Source of the DNA: Ctena decussata
Lineage: Eukaryota; Mollusca; Bivalvia; Lucinida; Lucinidae
Length of the DNA: 64,000 nt
Direction of reading: 5' to 3'
Assembly: GCA_963989385.1 (NCBI GenBank)
Contig: OZ022512.1
Location: 29,657,899 to 29,721,898 of the forward strand
The number at the start of each line of letters is the position of its first letter. Position 1 is the first letter of the stretch. The notes beneath the pieces were generated by a model. The model had not been told where the DNA came from and made no database searches. It was given only the letters and a program-made list of their open reading frames with translations. Below are positions 60,501 to 64,000 of this stretch, in pieces. A program made the translations under genes and the position numbers.

Positions 60501-61464
60501 CACAGTTCACCCTGTCATTGTGACCAGTCAGAGTCTGTAGAATTCTTCCAGGTTTATCTGACACACCCTAGAATAGGAAATAAATGGCCCAAGTATGCAC
60601 ATTTTATACCTGTCAACCATTTGTAACAAAAGAAGTATAATCATGAGACAAAAAAGGGCATAATTTCAGGAAGTGTAATGAAATTAACAGAGGGGTGTTA
60701 TTCAATCAAAAATGAAGAAAGGATTTAGGTTTCTTGTTTTCTATACATTGTCTGACAATGCTATATATTTGAACTATGTTTTGTGCAAACACCTTAATTT
60801 CTACCTGTTTAAAATTATGGAGCAGACACAATTTCCATACTGAAAATTAACAAAGGGGCAAAAGTCAAATACAGTAGTGGAGTCACTGTTCTCAATCTTT
60901 GCACACTGACTGATGATTTACAGCTTTATATTGATATTTCGCAAAAACACCTTCAACAGTTCGAATTTCTGGAGCTGATAAAATTCTGGTACATGTAGAC
61001 ACACTGATGGATGAGTGTAGTGACAGGTAAGTATCCTGGTGAAAGATTGTCAATTTTGGCGTATCACCAGTAAACAATTCAGATTCAGAAGTATGGGAAA
61101 TGGCACAATGTCCCCCTTTCCAGAGACTAAAAATATCCCGAAATCTGCAAAACATAACATAAAAAACACTGAAACATACACTTGTCTTATGTCAATAACT
61201 AAAGCTTAAAACTTAATTTCTGGCCTAATATGATGTGACCGAAAATTGGTACTGCCGGTTACTGTATCAAAATTCTTAACTTGTGCAGTTCAGGCTTTGA
61301 TTTTGAAAGACATGCGAAGAAATATGAATCCAAAATACCTCCGGACTACAAACGGCAATAGATCTGCAGGACCCATAGCAAATTAGGTTATTTTGTCCCC
61401 AGTCGAGGCAGTGTGGAGTTCTATTACAGCCAGAAGTGATGAAACACATGTCAATCGACTCCAT
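33362..61464 (-). CDS. ELP2: Elongator complex protein 2, WD40 scaffold (complete, 20 exons)
   Basis: ELP2 is a two-propeller WD40 scaffold in the ELP1-ELP2-ELP3 core of Elongator, which modifies wobble uridine 34 of tRNAs in the cytoplasm. Exons from 5' to 3': 61339-61464, 60474-60567, 58169-58239, 56841-57006, 56292-56372, 54588-54664, 53259-53325, 52369-52536, 51937-52032, 50584-50684, 49466-49588, 46979-47134, 45603-45794, 44762-44927, 43615-43745, 42325-42517, 41816-41937, 39961-40076, 38364-38465, 33362-33551. The joined length is 2538 nt, 845 residues plus TGA; human ELP2 is about 826. All introns are GT-AG and in phase. WD-type GH and WD-like motifs recur, for example [55 protein letters not shown]2-specific blocks include HEIARPQ-like [45 protein letters not shown] and [20 protein letters not shown]. 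The ATG at 61464 has A at -3 and G at +4. Confidence 0.97.
33791..34020 (+). repeat. Tandem duplication, about 92 bp unit
   Basis: Units 33791-33882 and 33922-34020 share CTGACCAGCCTGCACATAAT through AGTATACAGTAACCT with only small indels. Confidence 0.9.
34145..34302 (+). mobile_element. SINE family 2 with 16-bp target-site duplication
   Basis: tRNA-like head from GAGCGGCTGTAGCGTAGTGG (A-box) to AAGTTCGATCCCC (B-box), then a conserved-looking tail GATGAGACTTTAAACCGAGG and GTGGGACGTTAAACCC. Flanked by CTAAAAACATAATCAG at 34129-34144 and 34303-34318. Confidence 0.93.
34674..35901 (+). mobile_element. Hel-3 (Helentron/pearl-like)
   Basis: 5' hairpin ATCCCCTCACACCAC-GAA-GTGGTGAGGGGAT, an ACGT microsatellite, then about seven and a half 145-bp units. 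The 3' side has TGTGAGGGGAT (inverse of the 5' arm), hairpin ATCGC-CT-GCGAT and GCCTTGTTT. It abuts MITE C copy 3. Confidence 0.8.
34750..35860 (+). repeat. 145-bp tandem array 3
   Basis: Same repeat unit as the Hel-1 arrays though its host element has different ends. Unit landmarks are GTCAGCGCTCTAGCGCC and CACAAGTGTAGGGCATGAC. Confidence 0.92.
35908..36140. mobile_element. MITE family C, copy 3
   Basis: Arms CAGATCAGCCTGGGTATC and AAGGCTGATCTGAGTC. Confidence 0.8.
36218..36413. mobile_element. MITE family A, copy 5, inside a family B element
   Basis: AGAGCTCCAGATAAGAAGG to CTTATCTAAAGCT. Preceded by GGTGAATGGCTACATTC, a family B end. Confidence 0.8.
36483..36722. mobile_element. MITE family B, copy 7
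   Basis: Long gapped palindrome with a duplicated TAGGAGCAAATTC block at the centre. Confidence 0.75.
36780..38338 (-). mobile_element. Hel-4 (Helentron/pearl-like), minus strand
   Basis: Reading on the minus strand: 5' hairpin GCCCCCAACTT with loop TGA and its inverse, a TGCATGCGTGCA-type simple stretch, and about five repeats of 150-160 bp (plus-strand landmark TTCAAAGGGCCATAACTC). Then TAGGGGGCATA and hairpin GTGTTT-CAT-AAACAC with ATTTTCTAGTT. It starts about 26 bp after the ELP2 exon 19 donor. Confidence 0.78.
38364..38465 (-). CDS. ELP2: ELP2 exon 19 (residues 749-782)
   Basis: Encodes [20 protein letters not shown], the VVAVGLE block. The donor (GTATCC at 38363-38362) was chosen because it alone restores frame into the last exon. 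The Hel-4 element starts about 26 bp beyond it. Confidence 0.9.
38930..39230. mobile_element. MITE family B, long form, copy 2
   Basis: Perfect core AAAGGAAAGAATTTGCTCC with its inverse; outer end GGCATTTATTAGAATTAA. Confidence 0.75.
39225..39434. mobile_element. MITE family E, copy 2
   Basis: Ends TTAACCCTCAAAGCACC and GGCGCATTAAGGGTTAA. Core GAGGTGGCTCATAATGAGCC. Confidence 0.85.
39559..39770. mobile_element. MITE family C, copy 4
   Basis: GAGCTGCGACACAAGAAAACC and inverse end TTGGTTCTCTCGTGTC. Confidence 0.85.
39961..40076 (-). CDS. ELP2: ELP2 exon 18 (residues 711-748)
   Basis: Encodes [19 protein letters not shown] and then a stretch including [10 protein letters not shown] (compare GAVTAVSVCPV in the family). 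Donor GTAGGT, phase 2. Confidence 0.93.
40124..40328. mobile_element. MITE family A, copy 6
   Basis: Near-perfect core CCTCATCTGAACCGTC and GACAGTTCAGATGAGG. It lies 47 bp upstream of the ELP2 exon 18 acceptor. Confidence 0.85.
40340..40545 (+). mobile_element. SINE family 4, copy 2
   Basis: tRNA-like head GTGTGACCAAGTGGTTAG. Tail GCACAGAGCCCTTCATAATC to CAAGTCATCCATCTATC as in 2833-3057. Confidence 0.65.
40566..40906. mobile_element. MITE family C, copy 5 (internally duplicated)
   Basis: 340 bp instead of about 235. The segment with CTGATCAGACTGGGCGGATG and GCTAAGACCCTTA occurs twice. Confidence 0.8.
40947..41156. mobile_element. MITE family B, copy 8
   Basis: Partial centre lost; ends GGCTACACCTTCATG and CTCCTGAAAGTTTATCC. 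Confidence 0.65.
41526..41732. mobile_element. MITE family E, copy 3
   Basis: One core arm is deleted relative to 39225-39434; the GCGCATTAAGG end is kept. Confidence 0.7.
41816..41937 (-). CDS. ELP2: ELP2 exon 17 (residues 670-710)
   Basis: Encodes [20 protein letters not shown] and then SRDKK, the conserved RIIWSCDWSPD block. Phase 0. Confidence 0.97.
42325..42517 (-). CDS. ELP2: ELP2 exon 16 (residues 606-669)
   Basis: Encodes [20 protein letters not shown] and then [20 protein letters not shown] with [10 protein letters not shown]. These are two WD strands typical of ELP2. Phase 1 out. Confidence 0.97.
42744..42950. mobile_element. MITE family B, copy 9
   Basis: Core AAGGAAAGAATTTGCTCC with inverse CAAATTCTTTCC. 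Confidence 0.75.
42951..43614. other. ELP2 intron, unique sequence
   Basis: Nothing recognised except a weak CAGACTGCTCC-like fragment near 43320-43400. Confidence 0.45.
43615..43745 (-). CDS. ELP2: ELP2 exon 15 (residues 562-605)
   Basis: Encodes [20 protein letters not shown] and then [20 protein letters not shown], near-identical to family consensus. Phase 0. Confidence 0.98.
44018..44275. mobile_element. MITE family B, copy 10
   Basis: Diverged; CTACGAGCAAATTCTTTCC is visible. Confidence 0.55.
44762..44927 (-). CDS. ELP2: ELP2 exon 14 (residues 507-561)
   Basis: Encodes [20 protein letters not shown] and then a variable acidic loop, as in the family. Phase 1 out. Confidence 0.95.
45603..45794 (-). 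CDS. ELP2: ELP2 exon 13 (residues 443-506)
   Basis: Encodes [19 protein letters not shown] and [16 protein letters not shown], the most conserved ELP2 block. Phase 0. Confidence 0.98.
46320..46680. mobile_element. MITE family B, long form, copy 3
   Basis: Outer ends with AATGCCCCCTGC and CGCCCGCTTTCGTC-type blocks around a degraded core. Confidence 0.6.
46979..47134 (-). CDS. ELP2: ELP2 exon 12 (residues 391-442)
   Basis: Encodes [16 protein letters not shown] and [14 protein letters not shown], the start of propeller 2. Phase 0. Confidence 0.97.
47266..48431. mobile_element. Composite foldback element, 1.17 kb, TA-flanked
   Basis: Left arm (47266 to about 47680) and right arm (about 48105 to 48431) are inverted copies, with ends TACTCAGGGGCAAA and TTTGCCTCTCAGTA. 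An extra diverged copy of the left arm follows it directly (about 47690-47990). TA lies outside each end. No transposase frame is seen. Confidence 0.8.
48442..48671. mobile_element. Palindromic MITE with TTAACCCATTTAT ends
   Basis: Ends TTAACCCATTTAT and ATAAATGGGTTAA. Hairpin CAGATGCCACAAATGTGGCATCTG is flanked by GCAAACAGTGTAGACCC and its inverse. Confidence 0.88.
48680..49150. other. ELP2 intron, weak repeat remnants
   Basis: TTCAAGGTCATAAGC and GTCAAGGTCACAAAC resemble Hel-type internal repeats, but no ends are found. Confidence 0.4.
49153..49389. mobile_element. MITE family C, copy 6
   Basis: GAGCTGCAACATAACAAAACC and its inverse. It ends 76 bp from the ELP2 exon 11 donor. Confidence 0.82.
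49466..49588 (-). CDS. ELP2: ELP2 exon 11 (residues 350-390)
   Basis: Encodes [16 protein letters not shown] and [15 protein letters not shown], diagnostic of ELP2. Phase 0. Confidence 0.97.
49670..49910. mobile_element. MITE family A, copy 7
   Basis: Core CCTCATCTGAACTGTCTC and inverse, with a short duplicated ATATGGTTTATA block. Confidence 0.8.
49911..50583. other. ELP2 intron, unique sequence
   Basis: No repeat or gene recognised. Confidence 0.5.
50584..50684 (-). CDS. ELP2: ELP2 exon 10 (residues 316-349)
   Basis: Encodes [16 protein letters not shown] and ESGVWMEQ, nearly family consensus. Phase 0 out. Confidence 0.97.
50925..51163. mobile_element. MITE family C, copy 7
   Basis: AAACCAACAAAGTGGCATGTG and inverse ends; the outermost bases are decayed. 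Confidence 0.8.
51183..51380. mobile_element. MITE family K, copy 2
   Basis: GTATGACCACAGGTTACATAA and TTTCATACAAAATGACCAC parallel the copy at 8312. Confidence 0.5.
51430..51671. mobile_element. MITE family C, copy 8
   Basis: GAGCCGCAACATGACAAAACC to GGTTTTATCCTGTTGTGGCTC. Confidence 0.85.
51937..52032 (-). CDS. ELP2: ELP2 exon 9 (residues 284-315)
   Basis: Encodes [19 protein letters not shown], the conserved ETVLAGHENWV block. Phase 1 out. Confidence 0.96.
52369..52536 (-). CDS. ELP2: ELP2 exon 8 (residues 228-283)
   Basis: Encodes [20 protein letters not shown] and ends [11 protein letters not shown], the conserved SQDCLIRIWKL and LKENTF blocks of the family. Phase 1 out. Confidence 0.96.
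52596..52833. mobile_element. MITE family F, copy 2 (double palindrome)
   Basis: Two complete F cores in tandem (52641-52700 and 52735-52795), inside one pair of GGTTATAAAACTTGAG ends. Lies 60 bp upstream of the ELP2 exon 8 acceptor. Confidence 0.88.
52858..52940 (+). mobile_element. tRNA-like SINE head fragment
   Basis: CCTCCCTGACTCAGTGGTTAA and GTGGGTTTGAGACTC are A-box-like and B-box-like and about 50 bp apart. No body or tail identified. Confidence 0.5.
53259..53325 (-). CDS. ELP2: ELP2 exon 7 (residues 206-227)
   Basis: A short exon encoding [16 protein letters not shown], strongly ELP2-like. Donor GTAAGT, phase 1. Confidence 0.95.
53842..53938 (-). mobile_element. SINE family 3, partial copy
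   Basis: Only the GGTAAAGGTTTCCCATAG to GAAAGGCGGAGTCC part of the family body. Confidence 0.6.
54325..54562. mobile_element. MITE family C, copy 9
   Basis: GAGTCGCAACACGAAAAAACC and inverse TTCTCGTGTCGCGGCTC. Ends under 30 bp from the exon 6 donor. Confidence 0.88.
54588..54664 (-). CDS. ELP2: ELP2 exon 6 (residues 180-205)
   Basis: Encodes [17 protein letters not shown], corresponding to the ACGNDD-type strand of ELP2. It is flanked by a family I MITE 22 bp before the acceptor and a family C MITE under 30 bp after the donor. Confidence 0.94.
54687..54916. mobile_element. MITE family I, copy 2
   Basis: TACAGTCAACTCTGG to GACAGTCAACTGCA. Core AAGTAAATTTTCTGG and CCAGAAAATTTACTT. Begins 22 bp upstream of the exon 6 acceptor. 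Confidence 0.88.
55025..55135. mobile_element. MITE family J, copy 2
   Basis: Palindrome AGATCCATCTTAAAAGATGG with AATTTAGATCC arms and a TCTTATAACC end. Confidence 0.7.
55136..55835. other. ELP2 intron, mostly unique
   Basis: A loose tandem of TTTCTCTC-AGAAAAATAGG-AGAAGTTT motifs at 55490-55620. No gene. Confidence 0.45.
55838..55990. mobile_element. MITE family B, partial copy 11
   Basis: GGAAAGAATTTGCTCCCTTTG and GGAAGTCATAAAAGTTGC remain. Confidence 0.5.
56029..56266. mobile_element. MITE family C, copy 10
   Basis: GAGCCGCGACACAACAAAATC to TTCTCATGTCGTGGCTC. Ends 25 bp from the exon 5 donor. Confidence 0.88.
56292..56372 (-). CDS. ELP2: ELP2 exon 5 (residues 153-179)
   Basis: Encodes [19 protein letters not shown], matching the conserved GFAL-type strand in propeller 1. 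A family C MITE ends about 25 bp past the donor. Confidence 0.93.
56841..57006 (-). CDS. ELP2: ELP2 exon 4 (residues 98-152)
   Basis: Encodes a WD repeat running from [15 protein letters not shown] to [14 protein letters not shown]. Acceptor tttag, donor GTACAG, phase 1 out. Confidence 0.95.
57155..57523. mobile_element. MITE family A, copies 8 and 9 in tandem
   Basis: Two CAGTGCTCCAGATAAGAAAGG ends (57155 and 57298) lead into cores. Only the second copy has its far end (TTTATCTGGAGCTCT). Confidence 0.8.
57735..57800. repeat. GT- and G-rich simple repeat
   Basis: TGTGTGTGTC followed by runs of GGGG, within the ELP2 intron between exons 3 and 4. Confidence 0.85.
58169..58239 (-). CDS. ELP2: ELP2 exon 3 (residues 74-97)
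   Basis: Encodes [19 protein letters not shown], a WD-repeat D-strand ending in a Trp-Asp-like position. Phase 0 out. Confidence 0.95.
58617..58750. mobile_element. Palindromic MITE
   Basis: CTTGCATTCGTGCTCCTGTA to the inverse TACATGAGCACTCATGTAAG. Centre GATAAGATGCTCGGCATAG-CCTCGCATCTTATC. Confidence 0.82.
59265..59610. mobile_element. MITE family B, long form, copy 4
   Basis: Outer blocks AACGCCCCCTGCC and AATGCCCCCAGGC around a partial core. Confidence 0.6.
59719..60469. mobile_element. hAT-type element (751 bp) with 8-bp target-site duplication
   Basis: Ends TAGGGCTGGGTACCG and, inverted, TAAGGGTGTGCGGTA. It is flanked by ATACCTTG at 59711-59718 and 60470-60477. Many short ACCGGTA-type motifs lie near both ends. 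The interior holds a decayed BED zinc-finger segment on the minus strand. The right duplication contains the ELP2 exon 2 donor. Confidence 0.9.
59950..60192 (-). pseudogene. BED-type zinc finger remnant of a hAT transposase
   Basis: An 80-residue open frame with [11 protein letters not shown] and [11 protein letters not shown], the aromatic and Cys-pair part of a zf-BED domain. The expected His pair is visible only in another frame just downstream ([12 protein letters not shown]), so a frameshift is likely. No catalytic transposase region remains in the 751-bp element. Confidence 0.65.
60474..60567 (-). CDS. ELP2: ELP2 exon 2 (residues 43-73)
   Basis: Encodes [19 protein letters not shown], the first clear WD repeat. 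Its splice donor lies inside the 8-bp target-site duplication of a hAT element. Phase 1 out. Confidence 0.95.
60568..61338. other. ELP2 intron 1
   Basis: Unique sequence. The 87-codon open frame at 60892-61155 on the minus strand has no recognisable domain. Confidence 0.5.
61339..61464 (-). CDS. ELP2: ELP2 exon 1 (residues 1-42), start codon
   Basis: Opens with ATG in a good context (AAAATGG). It encodes [20 protein letters not shown] and then the first strands of propeller 1. Donor GTATTT, phase 0. N-terminal sequence is variable in ELP2, so the start rests mainly on context. Confidence 0.85.
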
Positions 61465-61479
61465 TTTGGAAAAAAAATT

Positions 61480-61580
61480 GCTATTTAGCCGGAAGCCGGG
61501 TAAAAAAAGAGCTATTCATCCGGCAGCCGTATAAAGGGACTACTCTCCTGGCAGCTGGTGTAGCCGGGCAATTATTTCCC
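61480..61580. repeat. GCCGG-rich short repeats just upstream of ELP2 ATG
   Basis: GAAGCCGGGTAAAAAAAGAGC, GGCAGCCGTATAAAGGG and GTAGCCGGGC form two to three degenerate units of about 45 bp. They may fall in the 5' UTR or promoter of ELP2. Confidence 0.5.
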
Positions 61581-61599
61581 CTGCCAGTCCATATTCATT

Positions 61600-62760
61600 C
61601 TGACCTAAAACCCTATGCCTATACTTCTTTACTGTACATCAACTCCATATGACTTCCCCACATACAACTCCCAACACCACAATGCCCTAAATTAACCAAA
61701 TACTACATTTTTGAAGTGTTTGGTGAGGGGTACGGGTGAATGTCTTAACGCCCTACCTGTACTTACCCTACCAATCTTTTTAGCACTCTATCTTTCTGAC
61801 AAGATTTCACCCCATTTCTACCTACCCTATAACCAATGCACTGCTACCTTAGTCACCCCATCACTTCTTACACCAACTCACTTAATGTTACCAACATTTC
61901 CCCATCCTAAACAAATCCTTCTTTACCATAAACTCCCACAACGAATCACCCAAACTACTCAATCTTATCCCAAGACATCAACTGTACATGTACCCATAAC
62001 CAATCAAACCAATTTCACGACTCCTATATCAACCCTATATCACTTCGCTATACGCCCTCCATGCCATAATCAACCCCATCCGCAAATACCATACTTACCT
62101 TATAATTGGCTATATCCATAATCCACCATAACTTTCCGTATACGACCCATTTGGGCTCGCCTCATCTCTACCCTGACTTCTACCTTATCCACCCCAGTCT
62201 CATCTACACCTATCTATCGTACATGACAAATTCTACCTTGCCCTTACCCCCAGCCCAATTCAACGCCTCATCCATCTTCCTACACACGTAAGTCCATCCA
62301 CAAAGTCTTCACACCATTCCGAGAATAGACTTTGACGGGGGGGGGGGGGGGGGGGTCGGTAGCCCTTAACATCTAAAATCTTGACTGAGGCTCCATATCC
62401 AATCTTTCCCATCGTTCCATGTTCCATATCTACCCATCCATGAACCTCATCCTGCCGATCCCAATCTTTCCTATTTTCGTACCCCAATCTAGCACCCCAA
62501 CCCATTCACCACTTTCCTTCCATGCACTTTCTTACAAACCAGAATAAAATACCTAAAGCTACTTCACACTACCTGACCCTACCCTTACCCACACCTATCG
62601 CTTATCTTACTACCAATCCATCAGACCTAGCCTATCCATTCGGTCAGTTTCCATTCCAAGCCAAGCCTACGTCACACACACACCCTACAATCTTGATAAT
62701 ATCTCTATCTCAGCTCAAACCCAACATTCGCATGCCCTAGATTTTCTAAATCATATCTGA
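61600..62760. other. Strongly G-poor (plus strand) block
   Basis: About 1.1 kb built nearly only from C, A and T on the plus strand, in irregular CCTACC, CATCC and ACCC words. It is broken by a poly-G run at 62337-62355. Open frames here are composition-driven and show no domain. Confidence 0.7.
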
Positions 62761-62979
62761 GCCGCGACACGGCAAACCAACAAAGTGGTTTGTGCTTCCA
62801 GTGTAAACTCAAACCAGCCTGGGCAAGCGCCCCGTCTGATCAGAGTTTTTTTTTTTTGTTCACACAGAGCTAGTTTAGACTCCTAGCTATCCTCTAAGCG
62901 GACAGCAAAGATTCTGATCAGACTAGGCGATGGCCATGCTGATCTGAGACTTCGCTGGGTGCACATGCCACTTTGTCTT
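62760..62979. mobile_element. MITE family C, copy 11
   Basis: GAGCCGCGACACGGCAAACC start. The inverse end stops at GCCACTTTGT, where a GA-rich microsatellite begins, so the last approximately 20 bp are missing. Confidence 0.8.
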
Positions 62980-63120
62980 TGAGAAGAGAAGAGAAGAGAT
63001 GAGAAGAGTAGAGTAGAGAAGAGAAGAGCAGGTGCGAGGCAGTGTGAAGAGAAGATATGATAAGAGGAGATAAGATCAAAATAAGATAAAGATAAAGACA
63101 ATGTGAGACAAGGGAAAAGA
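62980..63120. repeat. GAGAA/GATAA-rich simple repeat
   Basis: Purine-rich array of AGAGAAGAGA, then AAGATAAGAT words. Confidence 0.85.
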
Positions 63121-63763
63121 ATACAAGGCAAGATGATTTATTGTCTCTTTTCCAAACAAGTTTAGACAGGACAAAAGGTTCAACGTAGCGCAAACTACTA
63201 GTCCACCATCTAGTGCGGCCTTGCAGCAGAATTGAAAAGTTGATATGCAAAGCTGTTACATCAAATAATCCGCCGAATTTTAATTGTAATTTTTACAGCT
63301 ATTTAGCCGAAAATAAATTTATTGACTGGCGTTAGTAAGTATATGTACATTCTAGCCCAGTTGGTTAATCGGACTTGTCATTCATGTTTTAAGCTGATCA
63401 ATAGAATAAGACTCTCGCTCGGAAATGAGCGGCTCTTTATCGAGCACAGTGGACAGGCGATGAGTCTATCTACCGTTACGCTAAAGACGAAAAAGAAAAG
63501 ATATTGCCCTTTTTGACAGCTCTGAAGGTGTCTGAACTTGGTGCTAAAATGAAGTTTAAGTGATCAAAGTACCCAGATCATAAATCCGAACTCGTAGGTC
63601 ATATAAACATTGACAATTCTGAAATATTATAGATACACAGACATAGACCTAAAAACAGAGATGTAAGCAGGTGCACGCGAAAAATAAGCATCACCTGCCT
63701 ATTATAATATACCCGCCATTCTATGACAATACTTTGCTGAAAAGGATCATCAATGCGATGTTT

Positions 63764-63767
<4 letters not shown>

Positions 63768-63808
<41 letters not shown>
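63768..63808. repeat. (GA)n microsatellite
   Basis: About 20 uninterrupted AG dinucleotides. Confidence 0.95.
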
Positions 63809-63810
<2 letters not shown>

Positions 63811-64000
63811 AGTCAGACAGGCAGACAGAGAGGACAACGATCAAGAACTGGTAATGAATAGATTTCCCATATCCCACCCTTGACTTGACTATAGTTTATT
63901 ACTAACCATTGCAATGTGATGCTTCTTTTGTGGTTTACTATTATTGTCACTGTTTGTCAGTTTTATGGTAGTCTTTGACTTTTCGTACATTACGAATAGC

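Noticed and set aside
60892..61155. 87-codon minus-strand frame between ELP2 exons 1 and 2
   Set aside because: Exon 1 joins exon 2 in phase without it, and it has no WD-repeat character.
61711..62121. 136-codon open frame
   Set aside because: Lies in the G-poor block where TAG and TGA stops are rare by composition. No domain and Pro/Thr/Leu bias only.
63768..63808. GA repeat as possible CRISPR or regulatory array
   Set aside because: Simple dinucleotide microsatellite in a eukaryotic genome; no spacer structure.

Overview
The window is animal nuclear DNA with two large spliced genes and a dense crowd of transposable-element relics. Codon and splice structure are eukaryotic. All 36 introns I could place are GT-AG and phase-consistent. 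The repeats include tRNA-derived SINEs, palindromic MITEs, and hairpin-ended elements with central tandem repeats of the kind described in bivalves (pearl or Helentron-like). This suggests a mollusc, most likely a bivalve. The species is inference and cannot be fixed from the sequence.

Left half, plus strand (1-24196): the 3' part of a HECW-type NEDD4-family HECT E3 ubiquitin ligase. Eighteen exons give an uninterrupted 955-residue C-terminal stretch: linker, WW1, helical linker, WW2, and a full HECT domain with the catalytic Cys. The N-terminal part (C2 region) lies upstream of the window. A 3' UTR with degenerate tandem copies of the stop-codon region follows.

Middle (about 24660-33360): intergenic space between two convergent genes. 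I see no gene there, only MITE families (called A to K here), two SINEs and unique AT-rich sequence.

Right half, minus strand (61464 down to 33362): a complete ELP2 gene, the WD40 scaffold subunit of the Elongator tRNA-modification complex. Twenty exons encode 845 residues from ATG to stop. Its introns are packed with MITEs, a hAT element whose target-site duplication spans a splice donor, a 1.2-kb foldback element, and two hairpin-ended elements.

Far right (61465-64000): upstream of ELP2, a 1.1-kb block almost devoid of G on the plus strand, a poly-G run, one MITE, and GA microsatellites. No gene is recognised.

The two genes have no obvious functional link: one is a ubiquitin ligase, the other a tRNA-modification scaffold. 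The most notable content is the repeat biology: several element families sharing one terminal architecture (5' hairpin, microsatellite, about 145-160 bp tandem repeats, inverted copy of the 5' arm, 3' hairpin ending near CTTGTT or CTAGTT), often inserted within about 30 bp of splice sites.
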